Assembly: GCA_046590575.1 (NCBI GenBank)
Contig: JBKJUS010000008.1
Span: 1-17,539, forward strand
Length of the DNA: 17,539 bases
Reading direction: 5' to 3'
Source of the DNA: DATLNF01 sp046590575
GTDB taxonomy: Bacteria > Actinomycetota > Actinomycetes > BP-191
Every line of letters starts with the position of its first letter. Position 1 is the first letter of the stretch. The translations under genes were made by a program, and so were the position numbers. Shown piece after piece: positions 1 through 7,014 of this stretch. Under the pieces are notes generated by a model. The model saw nothing but the letters and a program-made list of their open reading frames with translations. It was not told where the DNA came from and searched no databases.

Positions 1-2
1 TG

Positions 3-884
3 CACGGGTGCAACCAGACGGCCACCGACGCCGCCATCGGGACCCGGTGGAACGAGCTCGCCGAGAAGCACGGCTTCGTCGTCGTCTACCCGGAGCAGCG
101 ACGGCCGGCGTACGTCAACGGCGACACCAACGGCAACGGGATCGGCTGCTGGAACTGGTTCGAGCCCGCGCATCAGTCACGTGATGCCGGCGATCCAGCG
201 ACCATCGCCGGCATCACGCGAGCTGTGCTGGCGACCAACCGTGCCGACGACTCCCGGGTCTACCTGATGGGCGCCTCGGCGGGCGCGGACATGACGGCGA
301 TCCTCGGCGCCGCCTACCCCGACCTCTACGCCGCCATCGCGCCGTTCGCCGGCTGCGCCTACCTGACCTGCGCGGACGTGACCGGAGCGGCGGCGTACAC
401 GACCATGGGAAGCCGCCGGCGCGTCGTCCCCGCGCTGGTGGGCCAGGGCACGGCAGACCCGCTCAACAACTTCGCCATGGGCGAGACCATGGCCACCCAG
501 CAGGTTGGCACCGCCGACCTGGCCGACGACGACACCGCCAACAGCTCAATCTCCCGCACGCCCAGCAAGGTCGACCACGTGGGCTTCGATGCTTCCCTGC
601 TGACGGGCGCCGGCACGGTAGGTGATGCCTGCGTTCGCGGTCGGCAGTTCCCCTGCGCCGGCGCAGCCATCGGCGCGACGAGTTACCCCTACTCCGTTGA
701 GCACTACACGGACCGGAGCGGATGCTCGGTGGTGGAGTTCTGGATCATCCACGGGCTGAGCCACAACTACCCGGGGGGTGACCCTCGGGGGTCGTTCACC
801 GACTCGATTGGCCCGGATATCACCACTGCGGCGTGGACCTTCTTCACGCGCCACCGCCTCGGCGCCGCACCCTGCAAGGCGTAG
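3..884 (+). CDS. PHB depolymerase / CE1-type esterase, 5'-truncated by window edge
   Basis: The open frame enters from the left edge, so the N-terminus and any signal peptide are missing. The visible part begins with HGCNQTA, the oxyanion-region motif of the Esterase_PHB-depolymerase (LpqC-like) alpha/beta-hydrolase family. The nucleophile elbow G-A-S-A-G has its serine codon at 276-278. A likely catalytic Asp lies in GTADP (codon 456-458), and a likely catalytic His in GLSHNYPGG (codon 762-764), the usual position before a PGG motif. Family members are secreted esterases that act on polyhydroxyalkanoates, acetyl-xylan or feruloyl esters. The exact substrate cannot be told. Several cysteines suggest an exported, disulfide-bonded protein. 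An internal GTG at 225 falls inside the fold, after the HGC motif, and is not the start. No functional link to the downstream metalloid genes is apparent. Confidence 0.88.
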   Translation, partial: HGCNQTATDAAIGTRWNELAEKHGFVVVYPEQRRPAYVNGDTNGNGIGCWNWFEPAHQSRDAGDPATIAGITRAVLATNRADDSRVYLMGASAGADMTAILGAAYPDLYAAIAPFAGCAYLTCADVTGAAAYTTMGSRRRVVPALVGQGTADPLNNFAMGETMATQQVGTADLADDDTANSSISRTPSKVDHVGFDASLLTGAGTVGDACVRGRQFPCAGAAIGATSYPYSVEHYTDRSGCSVVEFWIIHGLSHNYPGGDPRGSFTDSIGPDITTAAWTFFTRHRLGAAPCKA

Positions 885-902
885 CGACGCCCAGGTCGAG
901 GA

Positions 903-1088
903 TCAGCAGCTCAGGCACGTCGTAGCGGCCGGTCGGCGCTGCGGCGCACGAGCCATCGCCCACGGGAGCAGGTGGTGACGTGGGCGGGCGGGTCCTACGA
1001 CAGCGGCTCCGGCGCGGGCGTGGTCGGCCGCGTCGACGAGGTCGGTGTGCCGGGCCGCGGCGAGAGCAGTGAGGATGTAGTCATGCAT
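903..1088 (-). CDS. Small hypothetical protein (61 aa), probably co-transcribed with cadI
   Basis: The product is not recognised with certainty. The start is supported by a strong ribosome site, AAAGGAG (complement of 1097-1103), 8 nt before the ATG. The N-terminus reads MHDYILTALAAARHTDLVDA, an amphipathic Ala/Arg-rich helix resembling very small actinobacterial proteins that begin MHDYI. The rest is low-complexity Ala/Arg/Pro with two C-terminal cysteines. No membrane segment or known domain is seen. It lies 48 nt downstream of cadI on the same strand, so the two may share a transcript. The C-terminal half is composition-biased, so a frameshift or a shorter real protein cannot be excluded. 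Confidence 0.5.
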   Translation of the reverse strand: MHDYILTALAAARHTDLVDAADHARAGAAVVGPARPRHHLLPWAMARAPQRRPAATTCLSC

Positions 1089-1136
1089 GGCAGGCGCTCC
1101 TTTGCGTGAGCAGGGATGGATAGCGGTTGTCGCGGG

Positions 1137-1529
1137 TCAGCACTCGCAGGGGGGACCGAAGGTCGGTACGTCCTCGAGGACGGTGTAGACCTCCCAGCGC
1201 TCCCCGCTCGGCGCGGTGACCCAGACCTTGTCCTGGGTGGCGTAACAACAGGTGCTGTCGCGTTCGTCGCGAGTGACGAGGCCCTCGTCAGCGAGGCGGC
1301 CCGAGGCGGACTCGACCTCCTCGGGCGAGAAGACCTCCACCCCGAGGTGGTTGAGGGTGCCACCGGCACCGGGTGTCTCGATCAGGACGAGCTTCAGCGG
1401 CGGGGAGTCGATGGCGAAGTTGGCGTATCCGGCGTGACGTTTGGCTGGCTCCGTGCGGAAGAGAGTCGAGTAGAACGCAATCGCCTGGTCGAGGTCGTCG
1501 ACGTTGAGTGCCAGCTGAACTCGAGACAT
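1137..1529 (-). CDS. cadI: CadI/ArsI-family VOC protein (cadmium-induced / organoarsenical C-As lyase type)
   Basis: This 130-residue protein of the vicinal-oxygen-chelate fold starts MSRVQLALNVDDL, as in mycobacterial CadI. ArsI relatives are Fe(II)-dependent dioxygenases that cleave the C-As bond of trivalent methyl- and aryl-arsenicals. CadI itself was named for induction by cadmium. Visible key residues are Q5, H61 (in NHLGVEV) and E113 (in RWEVY), which fit the expected metal triad. The vicinal pair C94-C95 (in STCCYATQDKVW) is the ArsI substrate-binding thiol pair. The start has an AGGAGG-type ribosome site 7 nt upstream. It is divergent from arsR, which probably regulates it. The tail ends CEC and is shorter than that of M. 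tuberculosis CadI. Lyase activity is inferred from the residues; no arsM, arsC or arsenite efflux gene is in view. Confidence 0.93.
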   Translation of the reverse strand: MSRVQLALNVDDLDQAIAFYSTLFRTEPAKRHAGYANFAIDSPPLKLVLIETPGAGGTLNHLGVEVFSPEEVESASGRLADEGLVTRDERDSTCCYATQDKVWVTAPSGERWEVYTVLEDVPTFGPPCEC

Positions 1530-1559
1530 GAAGCTTCCTCCAGCGTGCGGTCGCGCGAT

Positions 1560-1645
1560 CAGTTATATTGATCGTTGTCGATGGATTGAGGATCGCCGAT
1601 CTATCGATGGCTGTCAATGGTATTATCGAAAATCATCGATGTCTT
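1560..1645. promoter_or_regulatory. Divergent cadI/arsR promoter-operator region
   Basis: The 135-base gap between the two divergent genes is clearly AT-richer than its surroundings. It holds repeated TCGATG elements at 1579-1584, 1604-1609 and 1636-1641. ATCGATG at 1603-1609 and CATCGAT at 1634-1640 form an inverted pair. TATTAT at 1621-1626 resembles a -10 for arsR. On the minus strand, TTGACA (complement of 1612-1617) and TATAAC (complement of 1562-1567) resemble promoter elements for cadI, but they are not ideally spaced with each other. ArsR dimers typically bind such AT-rich dyads. The exact operator is inferred. Confidence 0.5.
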
Positions 1646-1664
1646 GAGTGCGGAGGAAATTGCA

Positions 1665-2021
1665 ATGGCCCGCAAGCTGATGACGCTCGACCCGCCCGCC
1701 GCCGTCACACCATGCTGCGCGCCGATCCGCGACGTCCTCGTGTCCACCCGGGAAGCGGCCACCCTGGCCCGGCAGTTCGCCGCGCTCGCCGACCCCGTGC
1801 GCCTGCGGCTGCTGTCGCTGATCGCCAACGACCCGGACGGGGCGGTGTGCGCTTGCGATCTTGTCGAGCCGGCCGGCAAGAGCCAGCCGACAGTGAGTCA
1901 CCACCTCAAGGTGCTGCGCGAAGCCGGTCTGCTGACCAGCGAGCGCCGAGGGGTGAACAACTGGTATGCCGCCGTACCCACGGCCTTGGAGTCGCTCCGC
2001 GCTGCCCTGTCGACCGGCTAA
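1665..2021 (+). CDS. arsR: ArsR/SmtB-family metalloid-responsive repressor
   Basis: A 118-residue winged-helix regulator. The ATG at 1665 is chosen because GGAGGA lies about 7-8 nt upstream and the ArsR fold starts soon after; an in-frame GTG at 1617 lies in the promoter region. The ArsR core reads FAALADPVRLRLLSLI, then the recognition helix QPTVSHHLKVLREAGLL and the wing ERRGVNNWY. Candidate As(III)/Sb(III) thiols are the N-terminal pair C17-C18 plus C62 and C64 in VCACDLV. This layout matches the C. glutamicum ArsR1 type, where an N-terminal Cys pair of one subunit joins a Cys near the ELCVCDL-like box of the other. It should repress itself and the divergent cadI until metalloid binds. The gene ends 9 nt from the convergent end of SBP1. 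Confidence 0.93.
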   Translation: MARKLMTLDPPAAVTPCCAPIRDVLVSTREAATLARQFAALADPVRLRLLSLIANDPDGAVCACDLVEPAGKSQPTVSHHLKVLREAGLLTSERRGVNNWYAAVPTALESLRAALSTG

Positions 2022-2030
2022 TTGTGGTCG

Positions 2031-3563
2031 TCAGGACAGCGGACGGTTTGGCCCGGTATACGCGAAACACTTGCACTCCGGCTCGAATTTGAGGTCTCTG
2101 AATGCGGCGCTTCCATCGTGTCGGTCCACAGCGAAGGACGTCGCGAACGTCATGGGCGACTCGTAGGTACGGGCCATCGCAGCCACCCCTGCGGCGAGCG
2201 CATCGGGATTGACTTGGGATGCCTTCAACAGGGCGCGGCGGAAGAAGAAGAAGTCGTCGCAATATGCGCGCTGCGACCACGTGCCGGTGCGGTCCACGGC
2301 ACCCTGGCCGGATTTCTCCATGATCTGGCTGCACGTAGCGATCGAGGCGTTCCTCAGCGGGTCACGCGCGCTCATGACGTCGAGCGCGGGCATCCAGCCC
2401 ATGCCCACTGCATCGAGAAGCGCTCTCTCCGGCACGTTCAGGCGCATCGCATCGGGCAGGCTGACCGACGTGATGCCGTAACGGGGGTAGTAGCTCTGGC
2501 TAGCTGCTTGAGCGGCGAACAACGGCGCGATCTGACCGTTGTCGAGGAACATCACGCGATTGATGCCGCTTTGCTGAAACCGCAAGACGATGGCTGGCAT
2601 CTGGGAAGCCGTATTGCTCAACGACTCCTGGGAGGACACCACCGCTTCGGTGGCTCTAACCCCGTACTTCGCGAGCCGTGGCACCAACGACTGCCTGGCC
2701 GCGCGCTCAAAGGGTGCGTCGTTGACGCGGATGTATCCCACCTTCGCACCGTCGCCGAGGAATCCCTGTCGAGCCATGCTGTCGACGTACGCCGTCGCCA
2801 TCCGTGTCATGTTGGGACTGCCGGGCGTGAAGTAGTACTTGCCGTACCGGTCCATGTACGCCTGGTCAGCAACGCCACCGCCACTGCTGATCAGCGGAGT
2901 CCTGTGGTCGGCCAGGCACGCCAGGAACGTCTTGCCCATCGAGTTGAGGGCGTACATCACGGCGAAGACCTTGTCGTCTTCCGTGAACTGGGTGCACATC
3001 GCCTGTTCGTCGCGCTCAAAGTTGGTGCTGGCCGCGTCGATCGTGGCGAAGGTGAGCACGATCTTTCGTCCTGCAACTCCGCCGAGGCTGTTGAGGTGGT
3101 CAGCTACTGCCTGCGCCTGCACGCGCGGGTCGCCCGTCTTGAATCCGTTCACATTCTGGAGGCCGCGGAAATCCACGAGCACAACGCCGATCTTGATAGT
3201 CGTGGCAGTGACACCCTGCCAGGCAGCCCCGGTCGATCCGCTGGGTCGAGATGCGGCGGCGCTTGAGCGAGCGGACGCCAGCGCGCGGCTGCTGGGTTGT
3301 TGCGCCCGTGCTCCGCGGCTGGTCGCTGTACTCGGTCCGGCACTGCCCGAACCTGAAATCAGTCCGGGTGCCGCAGAGCGCCCGACGTCAGGAGTTTGGG
3401 AGAGCTCCGGGTTGGGTTCGGCCGAATTGCGGAGTCCGCTCGGAGCCGCAGGGCTGTCGACTTCTTGACCTGCGTCGGTCGTGCTGTCCAGCGTCGTGGA
3501 GCATCCCGCGCTGAGCAACGAGAAGGCCATCGAGATGGCAACGGCAAACCGGCCGGTAAGCAC
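2031..3563 (-). CDS. HAAT-family ABC substrate-binding lipoprotein SBP1 (LivK-like, type 1 periplasmic fold)
   Basis: A 510-residue lipoprotein. The GTG at 3563 is chosen because AGAGGAG lies 5 nt upstream and a clean signal peptide follows, ending in lipobox LSAGC with lipidated C21. About 100 Ser/Ala/Pro/Gly-rich residues then form a cell-wall-spanning linker. The binding domain opens with GVTATTIKIGVVLVD, the Peripla_BP_6 start. Family members bind branched-chain amino acids, amides or aromatic acids. It is paralogous to the products of 4941-6488 and 15732-17267: all three share blocks such as QFTED, TASQM.xIVLRFQQ.GI and YYPRYG-like segments, six matching cysteines and a C-terminal CxCFxYxG-type end. 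It follows the Rieske gene by 37 nt on the same strand and is probably co-transcribed with it. Ligand unknown. Confidence 0.93.
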   Translation of the reverse strand: MLTGRFAVAISMAFSLLSAGCSTTLDSTTDAGQEVDSPAAPSGLRNSAEPNPELSQTPDVGRSAAPGLISGSGSAGPSTATSRGARAQQPSSRALASARSSAAASRPSGSTGAAWQGVTATTIKIGVVLVDFRGLQNVNGFKTGDPRVQAQAVADHLNSLGGVAGRKIVLTFATIDAASTNFERDEQAMCTQFTEDDKVFAVMYALNSMGKTFLACLADHRTPLISSGGGVADQAYMDRYGKYYFTPGSPNMTRMATAYVDSMARQGFLGDGAKVGYIRVNDAPFERAARQSLVPRLAKYGVRATEAVVSSQESLSNTASQMPAIVLRFQQSGINRVMFLDNGQIAPLFAAQAASQSYYPRYGITSVSLPDAMRLNVPERALLDAVGMGWMPALDVMSARDPLRNASIATCSQIMEKSGQGAVDRTGTWSQRAYCDDFFFFRRALLKASQVNPDALAAGVAAMARTYESPMTFATSFAVDRHDGSAAFRDLKFEPECKCFAYTGPNRPLS

Positions 3564-3600
3564 GCGAACTCCTCTGCTGGACGGGGCGAGTGTGCGGAGT

Positions 3601-4770
3601 TCAGCGCGGCCGCTCGACCCGCATCTGCTCGGCGGCATCGGCGCCTTGCCAGCCGTCGGCGTATTGAAAGTCGCCAGCGCGTTGGCGTCGGATCAGTGCG
3701 TGTCGCAACGATCGATAACGCAGGGTTGCTTCGTCCATTGGCACGCTGCGGTCAGGTCGCGACTCGACTTTCGAGTAGGCCGGCCGTTGAAGGCGCAGGA
3801 TGCGGTTGTCTTGCGAGGTGATGATCCGGGTGAGCAGCGGCGCCAGCTTGTCGAGCGCCCACGGCGTGCCGATGTTGACGAGCACTTGTCCGTCGAGTCT
3901 GGTCAAGGTGGGTGACACCGGAGTATTCGGCATGACGATGCAGTTGGCCCACCCGGGCGGCGTCTGCCAACCCACGCCGATCGTGACTCCGCTGCGGACG
4001 TACACCTTCATGGTCTGGAAGAGGTCCTGCGTCTTGGGGAAGCCCATCAGCGCGGCCTGCGCCTTGGGAGGGCGCCGCCCCTCGGAGATCCGTGTCATCG
4101 TGATCACCTCATCGGTGTACTCGACGCGCATCTCCTCATCTCCGCCAATCGGGTCCCCGAGCATCGATCCGTGGACGAAGTCGAGGTGTGTCAGGTCTAA
4201 GAGGTTCTCGACGACGAGTTCCGAGCACGTCTCGTAGTCAAAGCTCCGGTGCACCACCGACGGCGCCGGCCGATCTGGATGCAGGAAGGGGATATCCGGT
4301 ATGAGGTTCGCGTCGGCCCGGTCGGGATCACCCCACCAGAGCCAGACCAGGCCATAACGAATGCGGACCGGGTAAGACGGGACACCGACGTTCGGCCGTG
4401 GCTCACGGCCCGGCCCCAACGACGGCATCGCGACACATGCGCCGCCCGTGTCATATCGCCAGCCGTGGTACGGACACTGCACGGTGTCGCCGACGAGCTT
4501 GCCGGCGGATAACGGAGCTCGTCGATGCGCGCAGCGGTCCTCGATGGCATGGACGTTCCCGTCGGAGCTACGCCACAGGAGCAGTGGTGTCTCGTCGATC
4601 ATGCGTTTCGCTAGTTGGCCGCGACGAATGTCGGACGCAGCTCCGAGAACGAACCAGGTGTCCTGGAGCACGGTCGTTCCGAGTTGGTCGAGGGAGCGCG
4701 ACGGCGCCGATGGAGCGCCGATCTCAGGCGATGTGCTCAGCGCCAGTGACGTGGCCAGGTCGTGTTGCAT
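3601..4770 (-). CDS. Rieske non-heme iron oxygenase, VanA/phthalate-dioxygenase-like
   Basis: A 389-residue oxygenase component. The Rieske [2Fe-2S] motif is C80-x-H82 ... C99-x2-H102 (CAHRRAP ... CPYHGW). The mononuclear iron site is in NLLDLTHLDFVHG with H195 and H200, and D321 in SQDNRIL is the probable third ligand. The size and N-terminal Rieske followed by catalytic domain fit single-subunit aromatic oxygenases/O-demethylases (VanA, TsaM, phthalate type) that hydroxylate or demethylate aromatic acids. The ATG at 4770 has GGAGGG just upstream; an in-frame ATG 45 nt earlier would overlap the operator. No ferredoxin-reductase partner is in the window, so electrons must come from a protein encoded elsewhere. 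It is first in a leftward run with SBP1, behind an operator-bearing promoter. Substrate unknown. Confidence 0.92.
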   Translation of the reverse strand: MQHDLATSLALSTSPEIGAPSAPSRSLDQLGTTVLQDTWFVLGAASDIRRGQLAKRMIDETPLLLWRSSDGNVHAIEDRCAHRRAPLSAGKLVGDTVQCPYHGWRYDTGGACVAMPSLGPGREPRPNVGVPSYPVRIRYGLVWLWWGDPDRADANLIPDIPFLHPDRPAPSVVHRSFDYETCSELVVENLLDLTHLDFVHGSMLGDPIGGDEEMRVEYTDEVITMTRISEGRRPPKAQAALMGFPKTQDLFQTMKVYVRSGVTIGVGWQTPPGWANCIVMPNTPVSPTLTRLDGQVLVNIGTPWALDKLAPLLTRIITSQDNRILRLQRPAYSKVESRPDRSVPMDEATLRYRSLRHALIRRQRAGDFQYADGWQGADAAEQMRVERPR

Positions 4771-4781
4771 GCGCCCTCCAA

Positions 4782-4799
4782 ACAAACCGAATGGTTGGT
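4782..4799. promoter_or_regulatory. Operator-like palindrome A, upstream of Rieske-SBP1
   Basis: ACAAACCGAATGGTTGGT is an 18-bp imperfect palindrome in which 6 of 9 pairs are complementary (arms ACAAACC/GGTTGGT, one mismatch). It lies between the proposed -10 and the start of the Rieske gene. It is the most divergent of four related sites in the window, but has the same length, arm spacing and position relative to the promoter. Confidence 0.55.
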
Positions 4800-4827
4800 A
4801 GATTAGCCGTCTCACGACTCACGTCAA
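4800..4827 (-). promoter_or_regulatory. Putative promoter of the Rieske-SBP1 run
   Basis: On the minus strand TTGACG (complement of 4822-4827) is followed after 16 nt by TAATCT (complement of 4800-4805), a SigA-like -35/-10 pair with the TAnnnT form common in actinobacteria. The operator-like site A directly abuts the -10 on its downstream side, where a bound repressor would block transcription. Confidence 0.5.
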
Positions 4828-4869
4828 CGAGCCGCCTGGGTCTGCGCTCGCGGACTTCGGCGTGACCCA

Positions 4870-4898
4870 TTGACTCGCCCTGGCGACGCGATTACGGT
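4870..4898 (+). promoter_or_regulatory. Putative promoter of the SBP2-transporter operon
   Basis: TTGACT (4870-4875), a 17-nt spacer and TACGGT (4893-4898) make a plausible SigA-like promoter. It fires away from the Rieske promoter about 43 nt away. Operator B begins 5 nt after the -10, close to the expected transcription start. Confidence 0.55.
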
Positions 4899-4903
4899 GC
4901 AGA

Positions 4904-4921
4904 ACCGAACAAACGGTCGGT
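4904..4921. promoter_or_regulatory. Operator-like palindrome B, upstream of SBP2 operon
   Basis: ACCGAACAAACGGTCGGT is an 18-bp imperfect palindrome with outer arms ACCGA/TCGGT. It matches site D (15698-15715) at 15 of 18 positions. It sits between the predicted -10 and the AGGAGGT ribosome site (4929-4935) of SBP2, typical for a TetR-type repressor. Confidence 0.65.
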
Positions 4922-4940
4922 ATTTACCAGGAGGTGCTGG

Positions 4941-6488
4941 ATGGCCCGCCTGCCCAGAGGCGCCGCGTCCGCCCGACGTGCCCCGCTGGTCGTCCTGCTG
5001 CTCATGGCGACCGCCTGCTCGTCGTCGTTGAGCACGGGCCAGCGCATCGTGGCCCAGGACGCTCCGGCAGAAGTCGGCGGTGTGACCACCAACGATCCGG
5101 GACTTCTGGCCGAACCCGGCGCGCTGTCGCCCACGCTGGCGGGTGTTCCGGGCAAGCCGGGCGCCGCGCCCGTCGCAGGCGGCCGTCCTGCCACGTCGAC
5201 GAGGTCACCCGCCACGTCGGGTTCGGCCCCCGGTGGCGGTCAGGCGGGACCGGCGCAACCGGGCTCCACTCCGGCCAGGCCGATCGAGTTCAGCCAGGGA
5301 GTCACGCCGACCACCATCAAGATCGGCGTCTTCCTCGCCAGCTACGCCGGCCTTGAGGCCAATGGACTGAACATGGGCGATCCGGTCGTCCAGTCGCAGG
5401 CCGTGGCCGACTACCTCAATGCCCGCGGCGGGATCGCCGGGCGAAAAGTCATCCTCACCTACGCCAAGCTCGAGGCCGGCAGCACCAACTGGGAGGCGGA
5501 CGAGCAGGAGATCTGCACGACGTTCACCGAGGACCACAAGGTCTGGGGCGTCATCTACTCGCTGGTGAGTCAGGGCAACACGTTGCTGCCCTGCCTCGCG
5601 AAGCACAACACGCCGCTGCTGAGCGGCGCCGGTGGCGTCGCCGACCGCAAAGGCATGGCCGAGTTCGACGACTACTACTACTACACCGGCGGGCCCGACC
5701 TCACCCGGATGTCCACCATGTACGTCGACGGTCTCCATGCGCAGGGCTACTTCACCGGTGACGGCGGCATCGGCGTGGTCCGCCTCGACTCCGCGCCTTT
5801 CGAACGCGCCTACAACGAAGCGCTCGTCCCGGCGCTGGCCCGCCACGGACTCAAGGTCGGTGAAGTCGCCGTCATCGACGGCCAGACGTCGTTGAGCAAG
5901 ACCGCGTCGCAGATGGCCAGTATCGTGCTGCGCTTCCAGCAGCAGGGCATCAAGAAAGTGATGTTCCTGGACAACGCGACTCTCGGGGTGCTCTTCGCCA
6001 TTCAAGCGAGCAGCCAGAAGTACTACCCCGCGTATGGGCTCACGTCGCTGAGTGCCCCCGCCGCGCTCATGCAGGCGAACGTTCCGCCGGAGGCTCTCGC
6101 CGGTGCGCGCGGGGTGGGTTGGATTCCAGCGCTCGACGTCGACCTGGTCAGAGACAAGGGCAACACCAACCTCGCCGCCGGCGTGTGTCGGGACATCATG
6201 GTCAAGGTGGGCCAGGGCGGTGTGGGCAGCGCAGGAGTGATGCAGCAGCGCATGTTCTGCGACGAGTTGTTCCTCCTCAAGCGGACACTCGACAAGGCGA
6301 CGGCCCTGACACCGAGGGGGCTGCGCACGCAAGTAGAAGCGTTGGGTACGTCGTTCAACTCGGCTCTCACCTTCGCCACCAAGTTCGGCCCTGGTCGCCA
6401 CGATGGTGCGGCTGCCTATCGGCCGTTCGCTTTCGTGGCGGACTGCAAGTGCTTCGAGTACTCAGGGCCGCCGCGGAGCACCGGCTGA
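4941..6488 (+). CDS. HAAT-family ABC substrate-binding lipoprotein SBP2 (LivK-like)
   Basis: A 515-residue lipoprotein and the first gene of the transporter operon. The ATG has AGGAGGT 5 nt upstream. The signal peptide ends in lipobox MATAC with lipidated C26, followed by a Pro/Gly/Ala/Ser-rich linker to about residue 115. The Peripla_BP_6 domain starts at GVTPTTIKIGVFLASYAGL. Besides C26 there are exactly six cysteines placed as in both paralogues: C192, C218, C416, C440, C502 and C504, the last two in DCKCFEYSG. Three extracytoplasmic disulfides are inferred. Being in the same operon as the fused permease/ATPase genes, this is the most likely dedicated binding protein of the transporter. 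A stretch of four tyrosines follows EFDD. Ligand not identifiable. Confidence 0.94.
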   Translation: MARLPRGAASARRAPLVVLLLMATACSSSLSTGQRIVAQDAPAEVGGVTTNDPGLLAEPGALSPTLAGVPGKPGAAPVAGGRPATSTRSPATSGSAPGGGQAGPAQPGSTPARPIEFSQGVTPTTIKIGVFLASYAGLEANGLNMGDPVVQSQAVADYLNARGGIAGRKVILTYAKLEAGSTNWEADEQEICTTFTEDHKVWGVIYSLVSQGNTLLPCLAKHNTPLLSGAGGVADRKGMAEFDDYYYYTGGPDLTRMSTMYVDGLHAQGYFTGDGGIGVVRLDSAPFERAYNEALVPALARHGLKVGEVAVIDGQTSLSKTASQMASIVLRFQQQGIKKVMFLDNATLGVLFAIQASSQKYYPAYGLTSLSAPAALMQANVPPEALAGARGVGWIPALDVDLVRDKGNTNLAAGVCRDIMVKVGQGGVGSAGVMQQRMFCDELFLLKRTLDKATALTPRGLRTQVEALGTSFNSALTFATKFGPGRHDGAAAYRPFAFVADCKCFEYSGPPRSTG

Positions 6489-6489
6489 C

Positions 6490-7014
6490 GTGACGGTGCG
6501 TCGCGGGCCACGAGGCCCGCTCCTCCTAGTTGTGCTGTGCTCACTGGCTCTCAGCGGTTGTCGAGCGGACCGACTGTCGTTTCGCTCCGACGTGCCTGTG
6601 TCGATCGAGTCGCCGGCGCACAGAGAGCGCGTGTCGCTGCCGATGCAGGTTGCGCTGACGACGACAGAGCGACTCGTCCAGCGTCAGCGGACCCAGCCGA
6701 GCCGCGCGCTCTTCGCCGTGTTCGTCGACCAGGAGCCGATGCCCGTCGGCGAGAACCTGGAGTGGGTGGCCAGGGATGACGACAGCTGCCGAGACACGCC
6801 GGACTGCCCCGACCTGGGCTACCTCAACGCACGGGCAATCTTCGTGACCTCATCGACGTCGGTGCGCGTCGACACCGTGCTCACATCGCCGCGGGGACGC
6901 GAGTTGTCCGAAGGACTGCACCGAATGGTGGTGGTCCTGCTCGACGCGGATGGGCGACGCCAGGGCGAGCCGGTGGCCTCGCGTGAGTTCTTCGTCGAGA
7001 AGGTGCAGCAGTGA
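6490..7014 (+). CDS. Small Ig-like lipoprotein of the transporter operon, function unknown
   Basis: A 174-residue predicted lipoprotein. The GTG at 6490 is chosen because it lies one nucleotide after the SBP2 stop, with a GGAG-like site upstream, and gives a compact signal peptide (RRGPRGPLLLVVLCSLA) with lipobox LSGC and lipidated C24. The mature part has the rhythm of a single beta-sandwich: SIESPAHRERVSLPMQVAL, then LFAVFVDQEPMPVGENL, then FVTSSTSVRVDTVL and HRMVVVLLDADG. It has a cysteine pair C100/C106 in DDDSCRDTPDC that could form a disulfide loop. I do not recognise a named family; a bacterial Ig-like or Fn3-like fold is inferred from pattern only. Its end overlaps the next gene by 4 nt, so it is translationally coupled to the MFS-ATPase. 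A role as an accessory surface factor of the importer is inference from context. Confidence 0.8.
   Translation: MTVRRGPRGPLLLVVLCSLALSGCRADRLSFRSDVPVSIESPAHRERVSLPMQVALTTTERLVQRQRTQPSRALFAVFVDQEPMPVGENLEWVARDDDSCRDTPDCPDLGYLNARAIFVTSSTSVRVDTVLTSPRGRELSEGLHRMVVVLLDADGRRQGEPVASREFFVEKVQQ

Noticed and set aside
880..893. Hairpin GGCGT-AGCG-ACGCC at the end of the esterase gene
   Set aside because: A 5-bp stem without a T-run, common by chance in such GC-rich DNA.
1116..1571. 151-codon plus-strand open frame opposite cadI
   Set aside because: The minus strand encodes a near-complete CadI/ArsI with all key residues. This frame has no ribosome site or motif.
1617..1664. Earlier GTG start for arsR
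   Set aside because: It would place 16 residues from the AT-rich operator region in front of the protein. The ATG at 1665 has a strong ribosome site.
2007..2039. Possible bidirectional terminator between arsR and SBP1 (CTGTCGACC ... GGTC ... GACAG)
   Set aside because: The stem is interrupted by a 5-nt bulge, overlaps both coding ends and has no T-run, so it is too weak to call.
2022..3266. Long plus-strand open frame (414 codons) opposite SBP1
   Set aside because: It is antisense to a clear binding-protein gene with lipobox and family motifs. The translation is His/Arg-rich with no domain, as expected of a high-GC shadow frame.
3564..3638. Longer start for SBP1
   Set aside because: The extra residues precede the signal peptide and overlap the Rieske gene end. 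The GTG at 3563 has its own AGAGGAG site.
5205..6401. 398-codon minus-strand open frame opposite SBP2
   Set aside because: It is a shadow of SBP2, with biased composition and no ribosome site or recognisable domain.
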